From the NCBI GenBank assembly GCA_029783825.1, contig JAREIK010002450.1:1059039-1123038 (forward strand): 64,000 nt of DNA. The letters are read 5' to 3'. The translations under genes and the position numbers were made by a program. Source of the DNA: Sapria himalayana (Eukaryota; Streptophyta; Magnoliopsida; Malpighiales; Rafflesiaceae). Position 1 is the first letter of the stretch; the number at the start of each line of letters is the position of its first letter. This document shows positions 49,816 to 61,942 of the stretch, piece by piece. The notes beneath the pieces are model-generated. The model searched no databases and was not told the DNA's origin. It worked only from the letters and a program-made list of their open reading frames with translations.

Positions 49816-50489
49816 TGTAAACCAAGAATCATCACAAAATAAAAAGAAAAAAATGATAATAGCGAGATTTAAAGAAAGCGAGGGTTTTTTATTTTTATGT
49901 TATTTTTTATTTTTTTTAAAAAATATCACTAAACAATTTTGTAGTTTTTTTATTTTGTGAGTGAGAGTATGTTCTATTATTAGAGAGAATTTATCATTGT
50001 GCCATCATTATTAATTGATATAATTTAGTCTCTTAGTAAAGTAAAATTATTTTATAGTTTTCCCATAAATTCACACACACACACACACACACTTCAACTT
50101 CAATTGCAGTTCAACAAGTTGTAACAAAAGGTTTGGGTTTGGATGATTTTATATGCATTTGGGAAAAACTTTGTCAGCAAGACAAAAAAGAGTAAGGAAA
50201 GTAGGTCTTAAGTAGATCATAGGACTCCTCCAATTTTCTAAAAATTTTTCTTGTGTATTAATTGTACCGAGACTTTTATTTTCATGTAACTATTTGTATA
50301 TATGATTAAAGTTCAAATACAACCATTGTTTAAATATATGGTTATACTATTTATATAAAAGATGAAACAAAAACAACAATATTCAAGATAAAAATTCCAA
50401 TGAGAATTTTTTTTTGTTATGAAAAATGAAAAAGAAAAAGAAAATAACATCAATGAAAGATCACAATTGGAGAAACACCATAGAAAATC

Positions 50490-51010
50490 ACTGAAAATAA
50501 CAAATGAATGAAAATGAACTCTAATGCTATTGCAATTCTTCATATCAGTCTAGATGATGAAGTTCTATTAATTGTGGTGGAAAAACAAACTATCAAAGAG
50601 ATTTGTGACTCACAAATTTGCATGTGGTCAAATCACTATACATGAAAATTTTATTAAAGAAGAAACTCAATGTTTTTTAGCTATCAGAACCAACTTCGGT
50701 GATGGATCATAACAGCATCTTAAATACATAATTTTCTAAACTTGAGAAATTAGCTTATAAAATAGATGTAAATGAGCATGTGAAATTTTTATATCTAAGT
50801 CTATCAATTTATATGATCAATTCATCAATGACCTTATCAATAATATTCTTTCATACTATCTAGTCTTTGAGGATGTTGTAATTGCAATTTTGAAAGAATA
50901 ACAAATACATAAGAACAAAGAGGATAGGTAATTCATTTCACATCAAGCAAATGCACTATCAAATATGATAGGTCCAAGTAAAGAAGTGATAAGAATATAA
51001 AATACTATAA
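50490..51010 (+). pseudogene. copia gag fragment
   Basis: Reads NAIAILHISLDDEVLLIVV near 50522 and, after shifts, KLEKLAYKIDVNEHVKFLYLSL near 50740-50800 and LRMLLQF-like text near 50868. The pattern of a short gag with 'L-x-N-x-V-x-x-I' text resembles the plant UBN2 gag family. Stops and frameshifts are present. Confidence 0.55.
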
Positions 51011-51129
51011 TTATGTCAAATTCTTTAAGAATATTTTTTCCTTTAAAAAAATATATTAGATGTAAAAACTATGTTTATTCATAAAGAATATAAAAAAAAA
51101 TCTATATATGCTCTAACTATAATATCTTT

Positions 51130-51960
51130 TAAAAAAGGAAAGAATTTGAATTGAAGGTTAAACAAATCTCTATATATTCTCAAACAAATATTGATATGTT
51201 GGCATAAGATAATTGATTCATTTATCATGAGTATTGGAAACAAAAGACTCAATTTACATCTTTGTACATATTACAAGAGATCTTGTAATGATTATTTGAT
51301 TATCTTTGTATTGTATCTTGATGACATGTTGGTAGCATCCCTTAATATTAATGTTCATATTAAAAAAAATTAAAGACAGTTGACTACTGAGTTTGAAATA
51401 AAAGACTTGAGACTAACAAATAAAACTCTATGTAAATTCACCTACATAAAAATAACAAAAATAATAGAAAGATTTGACGTGAAAACTATGCTTATTCATA
51501 AAGAATATAAAAAATATATATTTGCTCTATTGAGATATCTCAAGGATATTTGTAATACTACAATATGTTACAACAAACGAGAATTATGTGTTTACTTTTA
51601 GGTTGTTCAGACAATCTTGATAAAAACAAGTCCACATAGGGTTACATGTTTACTTTTGCTAGTAGGGTTGCAAGCTGAATTTCTATACTACACTCTATAA
51701 TAACTTTTACGATAGAAGCAAAATACACAGTAACATTACAATCTAGCAAAGAGACAATTTGGTTATAAATATTAAGGAAAGAATTTGAATACTTACAATA
51801 TACAACTACTCTATTTTGTAATAGAAAAAAAAAACTATACACTTAACAATGAATTCAATAACCTAATAGATGGTTAAACAAAACTAATAAATTATAGATA
51901 AGTTTGTACGCTTCTAACTTTTCATTGATCTAGAAAAAATGTAAGCATGAAAATGAAAAA
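51130..51960 (+). pseudogene. copia reverse transcriptase/RNase H fragment
   Basis: RLNKSLYILKQ and then CWHKIIDSFIMSIGNKRLN (51195-51255), IIFVLYLDDMLVAS (51300-51345; active site YLDD for YVDD), LTTEFEIKDLRL near 51380 and LLRYLKDICNTT near 51525 are ordered copia RT motifs. KST-GYMFTFASRVASW near 51630-51670 and EAKYTV near 51715 are from RNase H. A 60-bp stretch (CTATGCTTATTCATAAAGAATATAAAAA) near 51485 repeats text near 51065. Broken. Confidence 0.78.
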
Positions 51961-52134
51961 TATAGAAAGAAGAAAAAGACACAACAAAATTGACTTTAAG
52001 CTAGAGAATATGAAGATATTTTATAAATGGATATGTATAGTCATGAATCATCACAAAACAAAAGAAAGAGAGATAAGAGATAGGTTGAGAAAAAGAAATT
52101 TCTCCTTTACACTTTTATAATTTTTCTTTTATAA

Positions 52135-52270
52135 GTGATAGCATGTTCTCCTATTTTAAGAAAAAGTTGTAATTGTTTGGTAATTGTGTATTTATATGAT
52201 TTCTCCATGATTTTCTACACTAATTTTTTGGAGACTTTTCTAGACAAATCACGTGTCAACTTTTCATGCG

Positions 52271-52310
<40 letters not shown>

Positions 52311-52440
52311 ATGTGGTTCTATTTCATGTAGTGTGCAGTGCATGTCCTTGTGCATGGGCATGTGCATGGGTATGTGCATAGGGATGGACATGTGTATGGC
52401 ATGTGTCTGCTCTATTTCTTTTCTAATTCATCGCTATGGT
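52135..52440. other. Low-complexity region: GCGC/CA repeat and GTGCATGGG repeats
   Basis: CGCGCGCGCG then (CA)n at about 52268-52308, followed by degenerate GTGCATGGGCATGTGCATGGG text to about 52400. An open frame here merely translates the repeats. Confidence 0.75.
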
Positions 52441-52519
52441 TGAATAACAACAAATATAGAAATGGATTAGTCTATTTCAATAATTCTCCTCTCTAAATTT
52501 TAGAAACAAATTACATAAT

Positions 52520-52650
52520 GATGTTTCGATAAATAGTGATGAAAAAAATATGTCGCTAAATTTAATGATAGCAAAGAGATATTGGATTCCATCGCTAAAT
52601 TTAGCGACGGTAAAGAAATCTTGGATTCCGTCACTAATTTTGAGACGTAA
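52520..52650. repeat. CACTA subterminal repeats
   Basis: Repeated GTCGCTAAATTTAATGA, TTGGATTCCATCGCTAAATTTAGCGACGG and TTGGATTCCGTCACTAATTTTGAGACG, with inverted arms around TAAATTTA. Such repeats are the transposase binding regions of CACTA elements. Confidence 0.7.
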
Positions 52651-52832
52651 AAATTAGAAATGTATAATCCATTTCCTTTTGTGTAATTTCTATATGCTAT
52701 ATACAATATAGAATTACATACGAAAACTATATGACATTCAACCAAATAAGCACATCCACATATTATTCATCAAATGACATTCACATAATATCTACCATAA
52801 AATAAATAATTAGATAACATACATAAATGCCT

Positions 52833-53400
52833 GTTATATATAATTTGTTTTGATATATGTCTTGTATAACTGAATATGTTTCTGTTTTAATATTTTCATA
52901 TAAGTACAGGAAAGAAAATATTAAGATACTAAGAATGTAGCAATAGCATAATCATGGAGGTCTCGCTATCCGATCAACGGGCTAAAGAATTTTTGGAGCA
53001 AAGCCTGGCTTGTTCGAGTGATCCTACCTACTTCATCATGAATATAAATTAATTTTATTTATGTTTTTTGGGATGCTGTAATTTTTGGCGTGGAACTATT
53101 CATCTTTATTTTTTTTATCCTCTTTGCATGATTTTCATCACAACTACTTCTTCACACATACTGTAAGATATTCTAGACATTCTGTGTGGTTATAATCTAT
53201 AAATGCATAAGCATTTTTCTGGTGGATGTAACTAGCCACGCTGAACGACTAGTGAACCATGTTATTTCATGTGTTTCTGTTGTGTTTTTTTTTATTCTTC
53301 CATGGCTTTGTTGGATTTTGGTTGTGGATATATATATCATTTGTTGTTCTCTTCTTCTAAATCTCTAAAATCACAATCATGGAAGTAGAATTGCACAATA
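52833..53400 (+). mobile_element. Solo LTR, family S copy 3
   Basis: 568 bp from TGTTATATA to TTGCACAATA, the reverse of copies 1 and 2. Flanks ATGCC (52828-52832) and ATGTC (53401-53405) agree at 4 of 5 bases. In this orientation a TATAAAT (53198-53204) precedes GGTGGATGTAACTAG and GTGAACCATG, which sets the plus strand as transcribed. More diverged than copies 1 and 2, and the last dinucleotide has changed from CA. Confidence 0.85.
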
Positions 53401-53495
53401 ATGTCCATAAATTGAAAACACAATTTATAACGTAATTAAAAAAAAGATTAAAACAAAAACCATAAATTTGGATCATAAATATACATTGAAAAAAA

Positions 53496-53880
53496 TTAAT
53501 AACATATCACAAACAACCACGAGTCCTTATCCTGGTTAGTATTGTCCTCCGAAGATCTGGATGGATCCTCTTCAGAATGATGAAAAATAGATGATGTCTC
53601 TACCAATCTACACATTATTTTCTCCATCTTAAAAATCTTTTGTTGTATTTTTTCTACTCTTTTCATTCTTTTCTCATCTCTTTTCAATCTTTCCTCCTCT
53701 CTTTTTAATCTTTTTAGCCTCTCCTTTTTTTTTTCAAATTCTTCAATTTTATTTTGCATCTTTTCATTATTTTGTTGTATCTCCTCAATTTTTCTTTGTA
53801 ATGTATCCTAAATATTTCACATCTCGCGCAACCTCTCATCAAATATGTTATTATAATTGGAAGAAGATGATGAAGAACTC
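53496..53880 (-). pseudogene. Coiled-coil C-terminal part of second CACTA gene
   Basis: Read leftwards: a Ser-rich stretch, NYNNIFDERLREM, then after one stop a long Lys/Glu/Arg-rich heptad pattern (KRLKREEERLKRDEKRMKR), ending EDPSRSSEDNTNQD. A coiled coil after a DERL motif is common in the second protein of plant CACTA elements. Without a recognised domain this rests mainly on position after TNP2. Confidence 0.55.
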
Positions 53881-54589
53881 TAAATAAAACTTAGATAAAA
53901 TGTAGATGCATGGATACCAAGACAGTACACTCACCATTTTTTAGCTCCACTCCGACAGTTTGAAGGTAAAATATGCTCAACATCAATCTCTTTCTCTTTT
54001 ATAGAAGGACCTGTCAATTATGAAGCAATTATAACCATATTTTCCATAGCTTCTTACAATTATTAAATACAACATAACTCATCAATTACTATATTAAAAA
54101 AAATTTTATACCAGCACAAGAAACTATCATTTCCCTATTATAAAATATCAAAAACGAAGCTAGTAATAATATTTAATGAGTTCAAAAATAATAAATCATT
54201 AGTTATGGTAAAAGAATATACTTGAGTTTATATTTTATTTATAGTTAATGCCAAATAATCAATTTAATTTTTTTTTCTTTTATTATTTGCAATTGTCAAA
54301 TGAAACTACAAGTATAAAATGAGAAACTCACATTTATATCATTTGAACATTTGTTTAAAATAATTCATCATTCTTCTTATGCATTCGCTTGAATACCTCA
54401 AATGGTATCGGTGTACATCCCAATAATTTTCATATATACCAAGTAAAGTTTGAAGGTCATCATCTACCCCATGAAATGATTAAATGAAGTTCCACATTAT
54501 TCTCTTGAAATCCTAATACACATGATAGTAACCATAACATCCTTTAAAACAACTTAAATAGTTAATCTAGTTTTTATTTTACATATTAC

Positions 54590-57500
54590 CCACAAGTGAC
54601 ATGAATTTCTTCTTGTAGTTGGATAAGTAGTGTAGAATATTTGTTCAGCTTGTACTGCAAGAATATATGTCTCATACTTATGATAATATTTATTATGGTA
54701 CACATCAATAAGGTTATATTAATGATGAATTTTAGTACTCATATATGAAAAAGGAGTAAACCATTCACACTTAAATAGAATAGTCCTCTTAATTAGTAAA
54801 GTAGGATACTCCGCATGTAGAATTTCAATTAGTCAACCATGAAAATTAGTAGTACATGCAGTATAATTAGAACCCTTGATGCAAACATTATTGTTCATTA
54901 CAGCTTTATTAAAACTATGTTTCAAAGTGTAAATTTTATATCCATTTATATAATATATGGGATACATCTATAAACTTCGTAATGGTCCTTTTGCAAAATC
55001 CTTCATTTATCTGTTACATATATTTGATGAAGAAAATTGTACCTACAAAATGATAAAGGATAAATTCATACATATATAATGTTGCATGTAACTGTTTAGA
55101 ACTAAGAATGATAAGTTATATACTGACATAATTTTCAAACCAATTTGCAAAATCCTTTTCAAGTTTTGCATCAATTGAATTGTTATCAATATGTGATACT
55201 ATTTGCCTTAATTCCTGAGCAAATATTCTTCAAAAACAAAATCGAAGGTATTTTGAATAATTAATATGTTATATCACATAAAATGACAAATAAATAAGAA
55301 TATTTTATTATTATAAGTCATACTCATTATAAGGCATAACTTCCTCGAAGTTCAATAAAATGTATGTGTACACAGCATGAAACTCTAGGTTATCAAAAAA
55401 ATATATTGATGTTACTCTATCATATGATCGGTTATGTCATTTTCTAAAAAAAAAAAAAGTATATGATTTTTTTTGGATCCATCCCCCATACCATATACAT
55501 TCTTTGGTGATAATTTATTATGTTAATTATATAATTGTGGCCAAAAGTAGCGCACACAAAATGTCAAAGCCTCTTCAACCAAGCAGGCATTGCATATCGA
55601 TCCTTCGACTTTGGCTTTATTTCGAACATTGTTTTTCAATTTTCTAAGATATATGAAATAGATATATAGTAGAACAAAAAGTATTTGACGAATACATTAA
55701 AATTTTTAGATTTTTCAAATGAAAAATATATTACCTCTCAAATGGATATATCCATATGCATTACACATGGTATGCTATCATGGATTCATAAGGTAAGTAG
55801 ACTGGGAGATATTTCATGGAGTTGAAGAAGCAAGGAGGAAAAATATGCTTGAGTATGCATAAAATAATGGGGATGTCATTTTGTAATTGCTCTATTTCTT
55901 CATTTCTTATGACACTACAATTGAGATTCTTAAAAAAAAATACTTATTTCAATTAATGCTTCCCAAACATTTTGTGAAAATAATTCACGGAATGCTATGA
56001 GTATTAGCCTCTTCATGAACACATAGCAGTCATGACTTTGTCCTTGTGTAATTTTGAGCTCCATGATCATTTTTTGCTCAAAAGTTCATTTGCTTCTTTT
56101 TCAAGATTATAACAAGTCTTAGGAAATTTATTCAATGATTTGTCCTCGTGTAATACTGGACGTGAACATAACTCTTTCAAATCCTTTATTGATTTGATAA
56201 TATCTTTTATTTTTCTTATATATTCATTATAAGATTAAAAATATTATTAAAATAGTTCTTTTCAATATGCATCGCATCTTTTGTTTTCTTTCACATTCAT
56301 TATAGTATTAATCACAAAAAATATATTTTTTTTCCAATCACAGTGATAATTCTTTGAAATTTGTACATTAATACAATATGCATCAACATCCATAATATTT
56401 TTGAACCCGTTAATTTCAATTACTTCTAATATTTCATCACCTGACCTCAAAAGTGATGCACTTTTAATGACTTTATATGACATTTCTTAAATACAATAAT
56501 ATTCATCCGAATATATGTTTCGCATGTAAGAATTATGGTGAATATCAAACTAAGAAATCTTTCCTCCTTTGCTCAAATACAATATATTTGAGTCATTCAA
56601 GCAAAAGAACAAAGCTAATTTTTCTAAAGTTTTCCATTCAAACAACATTGAATATGAAAGAAAGTCACTTATAGTCCACATAAGTACTGATCACATTTTT
56701 TTAGTTTTGCTTTCTAGATATATCATATGGTTTGACACCATCCTCCTATAAAATTTGAGCTCTGCTATAAGGGACTACAAGAAAGTAGCTAATTTGTCTC
56801 TTTTTTTCTTGGATCAGACATGCTAACACACAAAAATATATATTCAACTTTTATGCACATCCATGATGATAAATTATAAGGGGTAACAATACCTAACCAT
56901 GAAGAGTATTGTTGCCCTATTTGTCCAAATAGCGTAAATGTATTTGCATAGAGACCTAATCTAACATTTTAACTTTTACATGTAAAAGATAGATGATGAT
57001 CCTCAAAATATTTCTAAGAAGGAGAATCTAAGTAATGCCGCATCATACCATCTTCAAAAATATACACTTGTGTCAAATCATATTATTAGCAATAATATCA
57101 AATACAAATAATTATTGTAAATGAGAAGCAAATGAGAAATAATACATTTTTTTTGTGAGGAATATTTATTCTTTGCCTTTTACATGTTGTATTTCTTTTG
57201 TACCGAATATAGTTATAGAAATTACATGCAATTACTCCATTGTCTATACCCCAATATATCATATAACCAATAATACAGAAATATATTTTTTACACTGGCA
57301 AATCTAATAATTCTGAAAAATAACTATCTGTTATACTTTGGTAACAATTTAGATAATAAATGACATATTTCATCATAACACATTTTTGAAAAATAATGTT
57401 TTGCCTTTAAATTTATTAGTTTGGCTACCAGAGAAAACTGAGTGATCATATGGATGATTATCTTCCCAAACCTCTTCTTCTGAAACTTTAAGTATTTCAT

Positions 57501-57900
57501 AAAATTGTTATGTTGATGATATTGAGATATCATAGCAATATTCAGATTTAATGAAAGATCAATAATATTCTTCAAAACTGCTTGACATGCATTATCGAGA
57601 TTAGTAAATTCTATTATAACATTTGGATCAATATTTTTATGTACATAATGTTTAGTTATTTGTGATATAACTACTTCCCCATGTTTATACCAAACATAAT
57701 AATCACTAACAAATTAATTTTTTGCAAGATAATATCGCACTATATCCATACCATGGAAACTCTAATTTTGATATTTACGAGCATTACATGAACATCTTAT
57801 TTTTGTTTCATCCAATGACGATTAGGTTGTATAATATTTTCCAGTCCTATAACATATAATATTAATTTTTTTTTAAATTATAATAATATATATAGAGATC
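54590..57900 (-). pseudogene. CACTA TNP2-type transposase with DUF4218 and DUF4216 regions
   Basis: Domains in order, read leftwards. Transposase-associated region near 57830-57650: IRCSCNARKYQN, DYYVWYKHGEVV. TNP2 N-terminal block at 57575-57324: LINLKAKHYFSKMCYDEICHLLSKLLP. TNP2 core near 56480-56262: SASLLRSGDEILE, DWKKNIFF. DUF4218 near 56060-55740: KVMTAMCS, NEEIEQLQNDIPIILCILKHIFPPCFF, PVYLPYES, WIYPFER. DUF4216 near 54905-54592: NNNVCIKGSNYTAC, IKRTILFKCEWFTPF. These are separated by stops, frameshifts and probable introns. TNP2 would cut at the CACTA ends; this one is dead. Confidence 0.82.
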
Positions 57901-58506
57901 TATTCGCAATAAAAATATAGCAACATTATTATGATATCGCATAAATTTTACAAATAAATTGTAGTAAAATAATTATTAGATAGTTTTTAATTAAAATTAG
58001 AAAAGACGGGTTGTTCCAATGTCTTAAATATTTATCAAAAGTCATAAGTTCTATTTTTATCATATAAATAAAACTAAATATTTAATATTTATCTATATTG
58101 GATGAGGTTATATTAATAAAGAAAAAAAGAAAAATTTGCAGTCATAATTATTAATTTTTATATTAATAATGAGTACTACATAATTAAACAAACATATTAT
58201 ATAAAATAGATATAATAAATAAATTTATCAATGTCAATACATTAAAATTTGTCAATGAAAACATAAAAAATAAATCAATTATCGACGGAGAACATTAATA
58301 AATGAATGGGAAAATCTTCTAATCTATATGAAATATGTAGTATATTTAATCATATACTACATGTGACATATAATTTAAGTTTTTAAATATTAAATAAAGG
58401 TGGGTATTATTTATTTTATTATATTTTTAGTGAAATTAAATCAATAAACTAAATAAATTTTTAAATGGGCTAATTTTTTTTAGTTTTATAATTGTTCGTT
58501 ATGTTG

Positions 58507-58544
58507 GACCGCGGGTCGGGTCTGATTGGACCCGACCCGCGGTC
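58507..58544. repeat. Perfect 16-bp inverted repeat at the truncated end of hAT copy C
   Basis: GACCGCGGGTCGGGTC, a TGATTG loop, then GACCCGACCCGCGGTC, with no mismatch. Copy A holds a decayed version near 22387-22424. It is the first recognisable hAT sequence after the CACTA region. Confidence 0.85.
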
Positions 58545-58624
58545 TCGACTGCCGAGCCCCAACGGGCTTAGACCCGACCAATCCCAACGGCCAAAAAAAA
58601 AAAATTCAAACATTACAGATTTTC

Positions 58625-58687
58625 AGCCGTTGGATTCGCCTCCAACGGCTAGGGGGCAGAATCCAACGGTCCTCGTGATTCTGCCCC
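58625..58687 (+). promoter_or_regulatory. Pair of conserved hairpins upstream of hAT copy C promoter
   Basis: AGCCGTTGGA (58625-58634) pairs perfectly with TCCAACGGCT (58641-58650), and GGGGCAGAATC (58653-58663) with GATTCTGCCCC (58677-58687). Same order, stems and loop sizes as in copy A (22211-22273). Confidence 0.65.
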
Positions 58688-58760
58688 TTAAAAATATATT
58701 AAAAATTCAAAAAAATAATAAAAAAATTTCTTTTTTTATAAAAAATTAATTTCTTTAGCC

Positions 58761-58767
58761 TATAAAT
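58761..58767 (+). promoter_or_regulatory. TATA box of hAT copy C transposase
   Basis: TATAAAT followed by a C-rich stretch and a CTCTCTCT-rich leader, 294 bp before the ATG at 59055. The same layout is found in copy A. Confidence 0.65.
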
Positions 58768-59054
58768 TCTACCCCCCTCCCTATAACATTTAGGTTTTTC
58801 AAAAACATATCTCCTCTCAAAATTTTCTCTCTCTCACATAAACCGTGCATCTCTCTCTCGGGCCTAGGGATTTTGATTTCGGCTTGGATTTTCGTGAAAC
58901 TCTACTTGAGTCTTGAACATCAGAGCTTCCTGCGGTGCACCTTGCACGTGACTAACCTCATTGCTTTTACCGGGGAATTTATTTTACGTTTTTATTTACT
59001 TTCTTTCTCTAAAGCTTCTCTCTCTAGAAAAACATAGGAAAAAAAACATAAAAA

Positions 59055-61177
59055 ATGACAAATACACCTGACACGTATTTAAATTTGGAAAATGAAAATG
59101 TTAGTGTTACACAGACGTCTGCGGCTGCTGAAACTTTGGTTTCTCCAGTCGTCTCAACCCAAAGTTCTAAAAAACAAAAAACTAGGACTTCTATAGTTTG
59201 GACTCATTTTAAAATCATAACACAAGTAAATGTTTGGGGTGAGGAACTTGAAATGGCACAGTGCAAATATTGTATGAGACTTTTAACATGCAAGAGTTCA
59301 TGTGGGACTGGGCACCTTAAGAGGCATGCCGAATTATGCACCAAAAAACATGGACCCTTAGATCCTAGGCAAACCCAACTTGGCACTATATTTTTTGAGA
59401 CTGGATCGAGTCCAGTCTCAAAGTTTACTCCCTTCGTATACTCTAGCGAGTTGGGTAGGGACGGCATGGCCAGACTCATCACATTGATGGGTCTTCCGAT
59501 CAGATTTTCGGAAGATCCGAGGGTAGTGCGCATCATGCAGACTTATTTTCAGCTTTCCTATCGTAGGATTCCTAGGTCCACATCTAGGAGTGACATACTA
59601 AAGATATATAAGTTAGAAAAACAAAAAATAATTAAGGAATTTATGACATATAGTGGAGTGGTGTCCGTGATGTCCGATATATGGACATGTCACGATGATT
59701 CTTCTTATGCATGTCTCACGAGTCACTATGTAGATTCTAACTGGACAATCAATAAAAAAAATATTAGGATTCACTGAGATTCTTCATCCTCATGATGGCC
59801 CGACCATTTTTTGAGTGTATGATGAAAATATTTAGGGAATATAAAATTTAAAATAAAATTTTTAGTATCACTTTCGATAATGCTTCTAATAATGGAGTAG
59901 CGATCAATATGTTTGTTAGGAATATTATAGATGCACCATTAGGAGAGATCTTTCATGTCAGATACATGTGTCATGTGATTAACCTGATAGTTCAAGCGGG
60001 TATGAAGGTGTGTTCCCCCGCGTTAGAAAATATACGCAATGCACTCAAGTATATTCGCACTCCTCGCAGACTACAAGAGTTTGGTAATCTCTGTTTGTCT
60101 GCGAATCTTAAGAAGAAGAAATTCCAATCGGATGTGAGACATCATTGAAATTACACGTACCTGATGTTGGAATCATGTGTTGGATACGAACACGTGATAT
60201 CCGACTACGTCAATAGTAAGAGTGACGAACTTATTATTGACGACACTGACTGGGCTTCAGGAATTTCATTTATGAAATTCCTGCAGATATTTTATGACAC
60301 GACGAACATGTGTTCGTCGGTTTATGCGCCCACCACTTGCATTGCACTCCGGTGCATATGCAACATTAGTAGCATGTTTATGAAGTATCGAGCTGACCCG
60401 ACGCTCAGCCATATAGTTGCAGAGATGGAGACCAAGTACTTGAAGTACTGGTCCACCATTCCATCTCTTTATTGCCTCGCTGCATGCATGGACCCTAGGG
60501 CTAAGGTGGAAGGGGTTGAAAACACCCTGACTTTTATTTCCTCGTGCATGAACCTGGAAGAGCCACTTGAAGGGTTCATTTACGAGAAGTTGACAGACCT
60601 GTTCACATACTACGATACTAGGTATGGTAGTGGTGGTGGTGAGATTGTGATTACGGACATTGATACATTGTTCGGAGATGACGATTATTCCATTAACCTA
60701 GCGAGGGGGAAACGTAGGGGTGGACCATCACATAGGAGTGAGCTGTCTCGGTACTTAGATATCGATTACTGCTCAATCCTATCACATTCTGATAATAAGA
60801 ATCTTGATTTATTACAGTGGTGGAAATCATATGAGTCCACCTATCCTGTGCTATCTAGGATGACACGGGATCTACTGACTCCTCTAGTGTCGAGCGTAGC
60901 ATCGGAGTCTGCTTTTTCTGTTGCAGTGAACGTGATTTCGGATAGGAGATCTAGATTACGTCCAGATATGGTTGAGGCCTTGACATGTTTGAAGGATTGG
61001 GAGGAATCGAGGTTTAGCATACATGATCGTGCTGAAGCTGGGACTGTGACAGACACTGCAGTCGCATCCACATCCACTACGATGGCGGAGGAGCTGATTG
61101 CCGATGATGATGATCCATATGATACTGATCTTGATGTTGCGGCTACTGATTCTCATGATATACCGCTTGACGATTGA
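59055..61177 (+). pseudogene. hAT transposase copy C, frameshifted
   Basis: From ATG 59055 the frame is open to 59777 (240 codons): BED finger near residues 50-105 (CKYCMRLLTC ... HLKRHAELC) then the transposase N-part, with Gln at PRQT where A and B have a stop. An extra A in the A-run near 59757 and an extra T near 59808 move the frame by two. It then stays open from about 59830 to 61177, apart from a Trp-to-stop TGA at about 60146-60148. The FDNASNN Asp is kept, as is the dimerisation block LLQWWKSYES ... VASESAFS ... RLRPDMVEAL. Total about 705 codons in the family. Only three lesions separate it from an open frame, so it is probably the youngest or least decayed copy. Confidence 0.93.
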
Positions 61178-61942
61178 TGCTGATCTGCTGTTTTTTTTCG
61201 ATGTTTTTTTTATTCATTGTATTTATACGCTTTGTTTATACGTTATGTTGAAACTTATACTTGTTTTGTTCGAACCATCGATTTCAAATGCATGATTGGT
61301 AATTTTTCATTTGTGTAGTTTAATTTTTTTTTTAATTTTAATTTTTCCTAATATATTGTATTAATTTATTATTTTTACGATTTAAATTTTATTTTAAAAA
61401 TTAATAACTTTAATTTATAATTAATAAATTATAAATAAAATAAAGCTATACCTAGTTGAATTTGATAAAAAAAATAATTTTCTAAAATTTGTTTTTTTTT
61501 AATTTTAATTTTTAACATTTTTAAAAAAAATTATATTTAATAATTAATACTCTACACTACACAGTGTAGACAGTAGACTACAGTCACTACACTTAACTTA
61601 ACATTAAGAAATATAATTTACAATATATAAATTAAAAAAAAATACAATATTTTGATTTCAGAATTCAGAGAATCAGATTTCTGCCTCCCGTGACCCGTCC
61701 CTTCCCAGTCCCGCGCCCGCCTGCCCGGCCCTGCCTCTCTCTCACCCTCAGCGGCTCAGCCAGTCAGCCTATGCGGCTATGCCGGTTAGCCGGTATGCCC
61801 TGGCAGCTGGCCCCTGGCCTGTATGACCAGGTAGGGCCCGCCTATATTCAAACCGTGCCGTGCCCGGCACGGCACGGTAGCACAATCGTGCTGGAAAAAA
61901 AACAGGCCGTGCCGTGCCGGGCCGGCCCGTTTGACACCTCTA

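Larger units (their letters stand above)
49816..52340 (+). mobile_element. Internally deleted copia relic with probable LTRs
   Basis: Text at about 49826-50130 (GAATCATCACAAAATAAAAAG, TTCTATTATTAGAGAG, then a CA run and CAACTT) resembles about 52036-52330 (GAATCATCACAAAACAAAAG, GTTCTCCTATTTTAAG, a CA run). These are probable decayed LTRs around a copia gag fragment and an RT/RNase H fragment. Terminal bases and target duplication could not be fixed. Protease and integrase are missing. Confidence 0.55.
52500..58490 (-). mobile_element. Decayed CACTA (En/Spm) transposon
   Basis: Read leftwards it has the CACTA gene order: a TNP2-like gene (57900-54590) then a second, coiled-coil gene (53880-53496). 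The left end holds TCGCTAAATTTAGCGACGG-type subterminal repeats (52555-52650), common in plant CACTA elements, and a CGACGG copy lies near 58282 on the right. Exact CACTA termini were not found, so the ends given are approximate. The solo LTR at 52833-53400 inserted into it. On the right it abuts truncated hAT copy C. Confidence 0.75.
58506..61942 (+). mobile_element. hAT transposon copy C, 5'-truncated
   Basis: Matches copy A from about 58506 to the right TIR TTGACACCTCTA, ending at 61942. The left 250-300 bp, including the TIR and its subterminal repeats, are missing, so no target duplication can be tested. The truncation lies exactly at a perfect 16-bp inverted repeat (58507-58522 with 58529-58544). 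The transposase is the best kept of the three at its N-terminus and has no PRQT stop. The right end carries GCCCGGCACGGCACGG repeats. Confidence 0.93.

Noticed and set aside
54300..58490. Possible host gene with introns on the minus strand
   Set aside because: The readable blocks are in CACTA order (TNP2, DUF4218, DUF4216, coiled coil) and carry many stops, which fits a dead transposon better.
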